Assembly: GCA_012934845.2 (NCBI GenBank)
Contig: WNNJ02000687.1
Coordinates: 62,001-126,000 of the forward strand
Source of the DNA: Pomphorhynchus laevis
Lineage: Eukaryota > Acanthocephala > Palaeacanthocephala > Echinorhynchida > Pomphorhynchidae
DNA: 64,000 nucleotides
Direction: 5' to 3'
Part shown: positions 53,666-64,000 of the stretch, piece by piece
How the letters are laid out: every line of letters starts with the position of its first letter
Numbering within the stretch: position 1 is the first letter of the stretch
Translations under genes and position numbers: made by a program
Notes under the pieces: generated by a model
What the model was told of the DNA's origin: nothing
Seen by the model: only the letters and a program-made list of their open reading frames with translations
The model's database searches: none

Positions 53666-54780
53666 TTTTAAATACAAAAAATAGTAAATTCATCTAATTT
53701 AAATAATAATAAAATTTATTATTATCGAAACAAAAAGCCCAACAGTCTACATTTAAAAATACTGGTTCCTATCAATTCGCAATTGTCGAGCACGTGTCAA
53801 AGTTTATATAAATTTAAGTATAAATGATTGCAGCTCGTTTGAAAGATATATTTTTATACTAAAAAGTTTTATTGATAACGTCTCAATCGGAAAAGTAATA
53901 TTTTTCTGTTATTGCTATTTGAAAAATTGAAAATGTCGTTTAAAGACGTAATTTTTGATAATTTAATTAAATAATAATTTAAATAATATTTTTTTAAATA
54001 ATATTAAATTATTATTTAATGCTCAACAATTATTAAATAATTAATTATTAAATATAATTATATTTCGTTGCCTAATGTCGACTTCATCAGAACAGAATAA
54101 TTTAAAATATAAAATCGATTTTAATCAATTTGACTGTTGCGTAAATATCCATAAGTAGAAGAATTCAAGGTCAGAGCGACATAATATAAATATTATGATA
54201 ATTCTAATTTAATAATTCAATTAATATTTTTAGTAATTTAAATAAATAAAATGTTTTAATAATTTATAATTTGAATAATTTTGTAATGACATAAAATGTG
54301 AGATAAATGAACATATGTTATATTAAAATCCCCTTTAGACATAAAACTTTTGTGTCCTATAAAGTACCGTTTATGTCGTCAGAAGGTGTCCCTTTAAATG
54401 TTCGGTATTTGATATATCTGACGTAGATATAAAAGTACTATTTCCTGGAAAATGAATGCCAAGTGTAAGTAATCTTCTACCCCATGGACTTTCAATCCAA
54501 TGATAAGATTTTCAATTGCGAATCATTACAATTATATCGAAGCTTATCTTATGATAAATCTGATCATATTAAAGACTAGCAGCCTGAAAAGTACAAAAGC
54601 TTCTTCGGAAAAGAACTTACTAAAACAATTCGGCAACGAAAATATTTGGTACATAGAGAATATATTCCTCTAGTAATTCCTGTGCGCTGTTAGATTTGCT
54701 ACTGCAACTGATCGGCGAGCGCAGCGATACGATCTATCTGAGCTTATCGAGAGATTAAGCTCAATCCGCGAACGTAGCCA
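53666..54780. other. AT-rich spacer
   Basis: A/T-rich, no ORF above noise. No structure that I can support. Confidence 0.45.
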
Positions 54781-54912
54781 GCGAACTGACAGGAAAAATC
54801 TGGAACTGACAGGAAAAATCTGGAACTGACAGGAAAAATCTGGAACTGACAGGAAAAATCTGGAACTGACAGGAAAAATCTGGAACTGACAGGAAAAATC
54901 CGGAACTGACAA
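54781..54912. repeat. 20-bp tandem repeat, about 6.5 units
   Basis: The unit AACTGACAGGAAAAATCTGG is repeated from 54784 with exact 20-bp spacing; the last unit reads ATCCGG. Open frames through it are periodic artefacts of a unit that is not a multiple of three. Confidence 0.97.
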
Positions 54913-56130
54913 GCAACATGTAAGTAGTTATAGCAAAAGAATTATTTTATCCTTTATGGACATCGTAAATGTTGGTTATAGTACAGTTGGTTCAGTTGGT
55001 GTTGTCAAGCACCGATGAAGTAATTAGATTACATTTCAGTAATGGTCATTAAGGCGTATGCTAAGGATCGAGCACCATTGACACTTGATTGGTTTAAAAC
55101 CACTTGCTTGCGGTTTTTAGCTGATCCGTGATCAAATAATTAAGGGAATCGCAACCGCCAGAGTAAACAATTAAAAAATTCAAAGCATTTGAATTTTTGA
55201 GATTTAAAAATTTTTATACGTGTTCGTGGAAAATCCTTTCTATTATTTAATGATTATTTAATAATTACTAAAATTAAAAGAACTAAAACATATATTTTAT
55301 TTATATTTTACATGGATTTTCGTACAATAAAAATGCATACGGTTTAACGGCAACTATTAGCTTGAACAACTGAATTTATTTTAAATTATAATGTTTTAAA
55401 TTTTAAAGAATATTAAAGTTATAAAAACAGAATGTGCACAATTACAACATGTGGTGCACATTCCATTGGATGCGTTATCTCTAATAAAATGATAAGGATA
55501 TTAGAATTTGTACAATCGTGAGTGGCAATAAATTTAAAATATAAAGTATTGATAGTAGTATATGATACCTCCAGTTCCTTTCTTCCACGGGTCAGGAGTT
55601 GATTTCGGATGCAATTTAAGTTCACCTATAATTACATAAATTTAAAAAAAAACTTAGTAAATAATAAAATTGATTATTTATTAAAATATTAATATTAATT
55701 GAATTTTTAATTTAATCAGAACATTTTAAATGATTCGCGTTTATAAAGTGAGATTAAAGTTTAGTAGAAATTATCGATGGAATTATATAATAATACAGCT
55801 TAACAAAACTTAGGAAAACGAAAGGCTGATGAAAAAATTGTATTTTTTTAAAGATCTTTGTCAAGAGGTCTTATAAATTCACTTATCTATAGTAAATCTA
55901 TAATTAAATTCTTAACATTCCAGAATCTATTTTATCCATAAAGAATGAAAAAATTAAATTAAATTCTTAATCTTACAAATAGTAAAATATTTGTCTATAA
56001 TATTTTACTAAATTAGTTATCTATTATAGTCGATTTAAGCATCAAAATGGAATCAACATTAATTACCAATAATAATATTAATAATATTGTATAATTATAT
56101 TAAAGTAATATACAGAAATGTATATCTACA
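54913..56130. other. AT-rich spacer
   Basis: No gene or RNA recognised. Confidence 0.45.
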
Positions 56131-56134
56131 CCAC

Positions 56135-56330
56135 TGGAGCAGCCAGCTTAGTGGATGTAGCGTTTAATCGCGATACAGACGTCCTTAGTTTATATCCGAT
56201 AAGCACCAGTGTACGGAGTAAGCAGATAGTAAGGGTCGAAACGTGAAATGCAGGTCTGGGTCAGCAGCTGATGAGACCCACCCGGACTGATTAGTAGCAT
56301 CCTGCTGTATCAAAAATAAGATCAATACCT
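56135..56330 (+). other. GC-richer island, possible tRNA-derived SINE
   Basis: An island of balanced composition in A/T DNA. CAGCTTAGTGG (about 56147) resembles a pol III box A and GGGTCGAAAC (56233) a box B, about 85 nt apart, which is longer than in a tRNA. No cloverleaf can be drawn with confidence. No second copy in the window. Confidence 0.25.
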
Positions 56331-58700
56331 GTAAGGATAATATCGTGCCACAATCAGAAAAATTATTATAATATTAAGATAATAAATGCTTTAATATTGA
56401 GGCGGACACTGCTATGAATTGTCTGTCGTCTAATTTTGAAACAATATAGTCGACACGATATAGTTGTTGACAACAATGCCATTTATGAAACTATGGGGAT
56501 GCACATTCATTTATCAATGATGTATTAAACCCGAGATGGATAGCAAATATTATTTCACTAGCATGTCTAGAACATTCAAATTATTCAAAAAGTTGAAAAT
56601 AGTGGCTAATGATATATTTTCCTGCATATTGAAGTATTTTTAATAAAATCAAGATATATCTTTAGAAACCTGGAATTTCGACAGCTTTTATAATTTAGAA
56701 AACTAAAATTTGTTATTTTAAAAATTACAGATTCGATATGTTTATAGTAAATAAATTATTAGTGATTTTGAAAGCTTGATTGATTTTGCTTCAGTTTGAT
56801 TAAATAATTTCACTCCGTAAAGAATGAAAATAATTGACAAATTATTAATCGGATTTTAATTATAGTAAATTTAAGTCATATTATTAATAAATTTTATTCT
56901 TAATTATTTAAAACTAATTATAAAATTCAATAATTTAATTCTATTTTACGAACATTTTGCGCCCGTTCAAATTCTTCAAAACTGTTTTGTCGTTTTATCT
57001 CTGCAATTTGTATTTTATTTTTACACAAAGCTGTGATACATATTCCTATACGAAAAACATTTAACCTATTCATTTTTAGTTTTTTTTTATTCTGAACACA
57101 ATGCCAGTAGTTGTCGAAATTGTTCAATGAAAATAATTCTTCTTGGTTTCAATAAAAATAGTTCAATTCAAATAGTGTCCTATATATTTAAAAAATATAC
57201 AACCGATATTGAATAATAAAATATACTCGTTTACAATTATATTACAAACAACTCCTCTCTTACTAAAATCCGGATTTAAACGGCATAGACAAGAACATAA
57301 TGTAAAAATATAAAATACAATATAATATGTAATTAAAAATATGTTACGTTTCAAGCATAAATATTCGAAACATCTAGACCACAAAGAGGATTGGAGTAAA
57401 TACTCTGTAATATATTCTAGATAACGCTAAGAATGATGAGGGAAATTATGATAATCCATTAAAATACTAGCGTGTGATGAATTAGTGAAACGCCCACAGA
57501 GCTTACAATAACATCAAAATTCACTCAATTTTCATTATATAATGACTAAATTCATACAAATTATTTAATTTTTATGTTTAGAACGATCCAAACAACACAT
57601 CAATATTTTACGTTTTTAAGTTGGCTGATAGCAACAATAGGCTAAATTTGGTATTTTAAATTGATCTTTAAATTTGACATTATATATCCAACAGACAAAT
57701 AAAATAGGGATAAGTTAATAAGTTAAGCAGTATATATAATTGTATTATACTAATCTAAATATCGATTTACTTACATTTATCGCAAACCATAAGCAGTTTT
57801 TAACGAAATAAGTCTGGTATCTGAAAATAATTTTCAAAATTAAAAAACTTAATATCAATCCATAAATATTAACATATTCTTATATGTTAACGCAACAATT
57901 AAATATTGAAATCTTCTAAATTTAAACAAAATACTAAGGTTAAAAATACTATAACGTTTATAACTTTTAAATACGGTGACAAGATTAATATGAAATTTAA
58001 ATATGGTGAAAAGAAAAATAACAAAAAAAGAAAGAATGAAAAATAACAAAAAAGAAACTGGACGACTCGATATTATATTATATATAGTATTTTATACGAA
58101 AGAATGCTACCACATTTATGTTCACAATTTTAAATTATGTAGTGTGTTCAGATTCTTGTCTAGCATTATCTGTCCAATATCCAATAATTCTCATGTTTCT
58201 TTGGCATTCGTCTATAAAGGTGGTAAAAAAGTGGTTGTCAAATAATCATGTGAATTGGCAATTATATTACATTTATATGACAACTCAATTAATAGCCATA
58301 TGATCCCAGTTAATGGTTGTATTTCTTTTATCCATGCTGAATTATTTAAGGACGCGTCTAATAACTAGCAGATTACATTACATCACAAGTTAGATCAATT
58401 ATGCACACAAGCAATGCTCATGCAATGAAGATAGACCGTTTAATTATAAAACATGAATTTATAAGAGCAAAGTAATGATGTGGATAGAGCCATTACAAGG
58501 TTCGTTATTGTTTATTCAGCTCTTCGAATGTTTTGAACAGTTAGCCTATAACTCATTTTGAGGAAGACCAATCAGTGACACTTAAAACAGGAATTGTGTG
58601 CGGCGTTTGTATTCATGGGTATCTACTTAATGGTTGTAGAAACAAGGCCTTATTTTATTAATTGGTATTTAAACCCCGCATCGTGATTGGCGTGCATTAT
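56331..58700. other. AT-rich spacer
   Basis: Open frames here are short, composed of A/T-rich codons (Lys, Asn, Ile, Tyr) and show no motif. I see nothing to annotate. Confidence 0.45.
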
Positions 58701-58759
58701 CGACACAATATCTTATATTTTAAAATGGCAAAGTAATGCTAAACTGGCAATATTAGGAG

Positions 58760-60310
58760 ATGACTTTAGTATACGATTTGAAGGCAAATGTACGACGAAG
58801 TAAAAATCCTTGAAGAATTTATGGCAACTCTGAATTTCTTTATATCCAATAATGTAGATAATATTACGTATCAAAGAAAGATATGAGAGGAAATTTAGTG
58901 GATCTTGCTTGGACATTGGATATAAATAGATCATCTGTTAAAGTCGATACTGCTTCAAATATCGCCTTCCTGCACAAACATCACCATCTAGGCATTGTAT
59001 GGCATAAACTGTGATACTTCAACATATGCAAATAACAAACGAGCAGAATGATCGATGTTGAGAATATTTTAGTCCAAAATATTCATAGGTAACGAAAAAT
59101 GTCAAGGCAATCTGTAATTACCACAAATTATGAGTTAAAATGTAGAATAATAATGGAATCTTCAAGAGAACTAAACTATAAAACAAAAGCATAATGCAAC
59201 ATCGTATTCTAAGAAATTAGATCATCAAAAATATTAGATCATCAATCAAGAGTGAATAAGGAATTATTTCCGTCAATTATTACCGATAATTTATGAAACG
59301 ATCGCTACATAATTATTAAAAAACCAAAAAAAAACAGATTTGAAGAGGATATACAAGGTATTACGATAAGAAGATAGTCATTGTCAAATATTAAAAAAAG
59401 AATTTACGTTTGAAGAATTCGAATACTCAATACTTTATCTAGCGAATAACTAAGCAGAAGGTCTTGACGACATCACAAATGATCACACTGAATCAAGTTT
59501 CTATTATATTGATATATTTAGGTCGTTACCTTTTAACAAGGGATTATAATACGGAATTATGTCTGAGGGATGGCGACACTTGATTTGTAAAGTCCTTTAC
59601 AAAGGCAACCGGTCCAACTTTCCACTTTCATAGTGGAATGTCATTTCATAATCATGTCCTTAAGTGATTTATGTTGCTGATTGGAAAACGAATAACATTG
59701 TATAAAATTAATACCCTCAGTATAAAATTATTTGTCGAGGATATACACGGCATCACACGAGGACGATAGTCATTCCATGTATTAAATAAAGAGTTAACAT
59801 TTGAAGAATTAAAATACTCACGACTTTATCAAGCGAATAACAAAGTAGCATGTCCTGACGACAACACAAATGAGCACTTTAAATAAAGTTTCTCTTATAT
59901 TAGTATATATTGAGTTGAGCTATTTAATAAGGTTTTAGAATACGGGATTATACCTGCGGGATGGTGGCAATCGATTTGTAAAGACCTATACCAAGGTAAA
60001 GGACAACAAAAGATACCAACTCTTATAGGAAAATGTCATTTCAGAATCATGTCCGTAAGTGGTTTATGTTGATGATTGCAAAACGAATAACAGAGTATAT
60101 TGAACAACTAATACATCCGAACGAACAATACGCGTTTATAAAGGTGTTCAATATGATAAATAGACAACTCTTATTATATACTGAAACTATAAAACATAAA
60201 AGCATAATGCAACATCGTATTCTAAGAGATCAAATAAAAACTAAAAATATTATATCATCAATCAAAGACATTTATTGTTTAATTTCTTTCTACGGTTGTT
60301 TACAGAGCAA
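58760..60310 (+). mobile_element. Degenerate LINE (family E) with internal tandem duplication
   Basis: 58790-59030 reads in broken frames as the end of an APE endonuclease (ILEEFMATLNFF, GNLVDLAWTLDIN, HKHHHLGIVW). RT N-terminal sequence then appears twice: 59335-59700 (GIMSEGWRHLICKVLYKGN) and 59733-60160 (FNKVLEYGIIPAGWWQSI, then IAKRITEYIEQLIHPNEQYAF). A tract with ATAATGCAACATCGTATTCTAAG follows or precedes each (59190 and 60207). Stops are frequent, the catalytic YADD is missing. Confidence 0.6.
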
Positions 60311-60349
60311 CTATCAAATAGAATCATTTTCAACTCGGTAAAACTTTAC

Positions 60350-61185
60350 GAAACTGAACTAAAGATTTCGTTTACGACCTCAGACCTCTTAAAGGGGTAT
60401 GTTAAATACTTCGAATCTTCCCTGTCGGAGTACGGGTCCATATACTCTAAACCCATACTTGCCATTCTAAAAGTATCTAACCTACCTTGTCAATTAGAAG
60501 AGAATGATATCGAGTTGCTAAAAGAAACATTTAAAATATCGAACTTCCGTTCAATAATAGGCAAGAGCGGACATTAAATACCAGTTGGATTTTGTTCCGC
60601 TTCCCTAGAGCGGGCTGAATCGCTGGCTAATTCAGCTTATAATCCCTTCATGCGATTTAATCTCATATTTACAATAATTGACAAATAAGAGTTCACATAT
60701 CCGCCCTGCAGCCAGTGCCACAAATGGGGGGCGCTGGGCCTCAAGCTGCAGTGAGCCATCGACATGTGGGGTGTGTGGCTCCCCCAGTGTCCGGCTTTGT
60801 TGACAGGAGAAAAATGTGTATCCCTCCATTATGCTCTAACTGTGGAGGGAGCCATCCTGCGTGGAGCAGAAAATGCAGCCATTTTAAATTATATCGAAGT
60901 GGATTTAACAAGTCTGCTGCCCAACCGAAATCTGGTACCTTTGCAAATGCTGCCACTTGTACGAGGGACGATGATCACATGCGGGCAATTGATATACGTA
61001 TAGAAACAATGTATAAGAAGATGGAAGTTTTAGTATCCTCTGTTGTTGCCACATTCTGTACTAACCCTACTATTCCATCATCAACGGCAATTCCATCATC
61101 CAAAAAGAGGGGGGCTTCGGCTCATTCCATCCCTCCCATCAATATTGGCAATCTCCTGAAGAGTAAAAAAAATAAGGGGAAATGA
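60350..61185 (+). pseudogene. Family B ORF1 (Gag-like, CCHC knuckle)
   Basis: 60360-60577: TSDLLKGYVKYFESSL, KPILAILKVSNLP and DIELLKETFKISNF, stop at 60575-60577. This is similar in order to the remnant at 8748-8461. After frame changes, 60715-61185 holds CSNCGGSHPAWSRKC (CX2CX3HX6C) and a basic tail (LLKSKKNKGK). Nucleic-acid-binding ORF1 of a two-ORF LINE. Frame breaks near 60577-60760. Confidence 0.7.
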
Positions 61186-61300
61186 AGATGCTGCCCATGG
61201 GAAGGTACCTGCCCGGATGGTTCTAGTGACGGGAAATGGAAACCTTCCCGTTCCTAGCTCCTTCTAGGTAGGCAATCCCACATCAAACTAATCCACCACA

Positions 61301-63740
61301 ATGCAGAGTAATCGTGAGCCTTTTTCACTGAATATCCTTCAGTGGTATTCGGGAGGTGCTTCTGCCCTTAGATTTCTATCCAGTAGAGATGCAGATGTTA
61401 TAGTCCTCGAAGAGACGCGGTCTATCCGTCTACCCCAGGACATTACTCGAATTACCCCAAAGCATGTATATTCCCACTATACTCCGTACATGACTCCTCC
61501 TCACTCCTCTTCATCTCAAGGACTCTTAACCTTAATTAAGTGTTACTTAAGGTCCTCCCTCCTATTAAACTATTCATGTCCAGCCATGTCTTGTTTAGTA
61601 GTTTCACTCTGTAAGAACGGTAAACGCCTCAGTCTAGCCAATGTCTACATCCGTCCTGGGGAGATACACAAGAACCGTGTCACCCTAGATAGTATTATCG
61701 ACAGCGGTTACGACATGATACTTGGAGATTTCAACGACAGAACTGGTCGTTGGATCAATGCAGCACTTCGCAGAGCTAGGAACGGTTATCTTATTCACAA
61801 ACCACCTTCCCCTACCTTTCATTGCATATCAACAAATTCAGTCCTCGATATTTTACTGCTTCACTCGAGGTGGTTGTTAAAGCCCCTCTGCACAGAGCAA
61901 TCGCGCCAGCAATTGTCCACCTCTCATGACCTAATTCGTTGGAGAATTGAGGAAGATATGTTGCTTCAAAGAGGGTTTCACTTTGATCCGATCAGAGTGT
62001 CCTTCTTTCAAGCGGCTATCGAACTCTTTCCCAGAATATAAAATGAGAGTCTGACCGAATTTAATACCTACCTCTTTTCGCAAGCTAACGCGATTTTATC
62101 GACTACTTATAAAGGTCGTATATACAATCCCACTGCGACGAAACTCAAGGTCCTAGCGAAATTGCTGAACGTCCCTAATATCTATGTTTCCGCCAGACAG
62201 GCTCTCTCGAATGAATACTGGAGCAACTAGATATAGGTTCCAGCTGAGTAAGGATAGGACGAGTATTGCTCGCCTTAGTCCTTCTCAGTCTTCCTTTTGG
62301 AAGATTTTCAAAAAGAAGTTTGTTTGCTGGAAGGATAGAGCATTGAGTTGGATAGGGAATGTAGGCCTTGATAAAGTTTTGGAGGAAGTCACTAGCCCTA
62401 CACAACTATGAAGCCACTCAATCACCTCAACCAATCCCGCCTTGGTGTAACTTCAGGAGTAGGGATCTATCTGTTACGGATATCCTTAACTCCTGGGGTC
62501 CACTCCCGGGCACCTCCAAATCCATCGCTCCACTTTCTTCTCGGGTCTGTCAGCTTTTGACAGCTGATCAGAGAAGAGAGGTGGCCGTCACAATGCTTTT
62601 AGCATCCCCATCCGATGTATCAGGCATCAATATTAGTAAGCGTATTTTTATTCCTAAGAAAAAATCCTGATCATGCCCTAAAGATCTGCGACCCATTTCG
62701 ATTCAAAATGCCCTCGTGCCAATTTACGAAAAAGCGCTTGCGCGTAAAATCTGCGACCATTTAAGTAGGCGTAATTTGATCCCTCCAGGTTTTTATGGGT
62801 TCGTCAAAGGACGCTCGGTCCATTCAGCAGTTGGTTAGGTCAATCAATTTTGTCGGGAGAATATCCATTGTCTTGTTGTGGCTGTTTTCATTGACTTTTC
62901 TGCTGCATTTGACCATATATCCATTCCTTTTGTGATCTCTTTTCTCAGGTCCCTTGGGTCGCCTGCGAGAATTGTGAACAGGGTGGAGATCATGCTGTAC
63001 ACCAAGCGATTTTACTATGTATACGACCCTAATGCGCGTCAGTTCTACCCTATTACAGGTGTGCCTAAAGGTTCCCCACTTTCTCCTATCTTATTTATTG
63101 CTGCCTCAATTAACTTATTCCAAATATTTAAACGCGAACAACGTCTAGTGGTGTACGCTGATGACACCACAGCCCTGTTTACTGAATACAGGTGCAAAGA
63201 CGTAGTCTCAGACATCAGCCGTTTCTTTTTAAGATTAAATGAACAGCTTCCCAAATCCAATATTATTTTAAACTCCGCCAAATCGCAGGTGGTTGTCTTT
63301 CATGGCTTCCCTGCGACGAAGCAAAAACTTAAGAGATTAGCACTCTCTGCACTTTCCTCCATTTTGCAGCTTCAACCACCTCCTACCTTTACAAGTCGAG
63401 TAAAATACCTGGGGTTCACCGTTACGGTGAACTGGTCGGCGAAAGCCGACCTGGATAGATTTAAACGTATCCTGAAGAACGCTAGGTGGGCCCTGAAACG
63501 GGCTTAACGTCTGTAATTGAAAGGGAAAATTCAGGTGCGCCTCTGGGGCACTTGGGCTATCTCGGGATTAGTCTTCTTTTCGAGAGGACGTCCCCCAGAA
63601 CAAAGGCTAAGGTTTCTTAAGCTCCTCGTCTCTCGTTTACCCAGCATAGTCCGTCTCGATTGGATTCTTCGGGGGGGGTGAAAGACCCCGGGTGGTTCAG
63701 TCGAAAGGCGGCGTGTTGGATCGGTTGGTGGGCTCAGATC
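61301..63740 (+). pseudogene. Family B ORF2: endonuclease and reverse transcriptase
   Basis: 61301-62041: endonuclease with ILQWYSGGAS (Asn of ILQWNS changed), DADVIVLEETRS, LANVYIRPGE, DMILGDFNDRTGRW (intact GDFN), NSVLDILLL and TSHDLIRW. Stop at 62041. 62184-62670 and nearby: linker and RT N-terminus (SWGPLPGTSKS, INISKRIFIPKKK). 62878-63507: FIDFSAAFDHIS, GVPKGSPLSP and LVVYADDTTALF (YADD intact), then FHGFPATKQKLKRLAL. The C-terminus continues to about 63740 in other frames (SRGRPPEQ-type near 63580). At least four lesions. Confidence 0.85.
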
Positions 63741-63900
63741 CACATGGATTTGAGGCCATAGAAGAGAAATTAGAAGACATGAATAGTTGAAGACCGAAGT
63801 TGTGCTGCCGTTCTTTTTGACTATGATATGACTTGTCTGTTTTTTTTTCTTGCATGCTACTTATAGGTTATTGATGTATTTAATAAAATCGTTGTTGTAA

Positions 63901-64000
63901 TTGCATATGCATCAAGCTACTGCAGAATCAAGTAAAAGCTACGACATTAGCTATTAAATACTGGCGTGGAAGCTTCTAGTTATGAAGATATAACGCTTAT
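63901..64000. other. Window end, no feature
   Basis: About 100 bp with nothing that I can assign. Confidence 0.5.

Larger units (their letters stand above)
60320..63900 (+). mobile_element. Family B LINE copy, both ORFs present but broken
   Basis: ORF1 at 60350-61185, ORF2 at 61301-63740, 3' UTR ending TTTAATAAAATCG at about 63890. It is the only copy in the window with all parts in order and in plus orientation. Several stops and shifts show it is inactive. Confidence 0.88.

Noticed and set aside
54670-54912. 80-aa minus-strand frame with repeated FLSVPDFSCQF
   Set aside because: Arises from a 20-bp tandem repeat read in three frames in turn; not a protein repeat under selection.
57163-58245. 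Several 60-80-aa frames in 57163-58245
   Set aside because: Lys/Asn/Ile/Tyr-rich, mutually overlapping on both strands, and not similar to any family known to me.

Overview
This is eukaryotic nuclear DNA, almost certainly from an invertebrate animal. It is visibly AT-rich, has spliceosomal introns, and is made mostly of retrotransposon copies at different stages of decay. The only host gene I can reconstruct is an SRSF3-like SR splicing factor at 41992-47082, with four coding exons and three phase-2 introns. An acceptor-like TTTTTAG lies a few bases before its ATG. That fits either a 5' UTR intron or spliced-leader addition, as in nematodes, but the sequence does not fix the phylum.

Layout. 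1-2200: LINE scraps, a 41-bp-arm hairpin and a (TA)n run. 2200-5370: a non-LTR element of the R2-like type (RT, CCHC knuckle, restriction-like nuclease) between AT-rich microsatellites. 5600-9000: a decayed two-ORF LINE (family B). 9872-15934: a very compact Ty3/gypsy (Mag-like) element with identical 72-bp LTRs, split in gag by a family A LINE. 16190-20700: LINE scraps, a large inverted repeat and a second broken R2-like copy. 20925-36590: family A (CR1/L2-like) copies, one nested in another with a readable target-site duplication, plus a second family B copy and a CR1-like element. 36828-41890: a family A2 LINE, a foldback element, a 112-bp tandem array and a 24-27-bp minisatellite. 41992-47330: the SR gene. 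47583-52420: another family A copy and a CR1-like copy. 52420-58700: AT-rich DNA with small repeats. 58760-63900: a decayed LINE and a third family B copy.

Most interesting signal. In the gypsy element, 13 nt inside the LTR are a perfect complement of the 13 nt directly after the 5' LTR, where the primer-binding site belongs. That site lacks the usual TGG start of a tRNA-type PBS. This is the layout expected of a self-priming LTR retrotransposon (as in Tf1/sushi), here in an element with unusually short LTRs and almost no leader. Other points worth checking are a possible autoregulatory (poison or cassette) exon in the SR gene, a covarying 3' stem-loop in family A LINEs, a 3' extension carried by three family A copies, and the RLE-type elements.

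Limits. All identities come from reading motifs; no database search was possible. Clade names for the LINEs are provisional, and ends are approximate unless a junction is explained.
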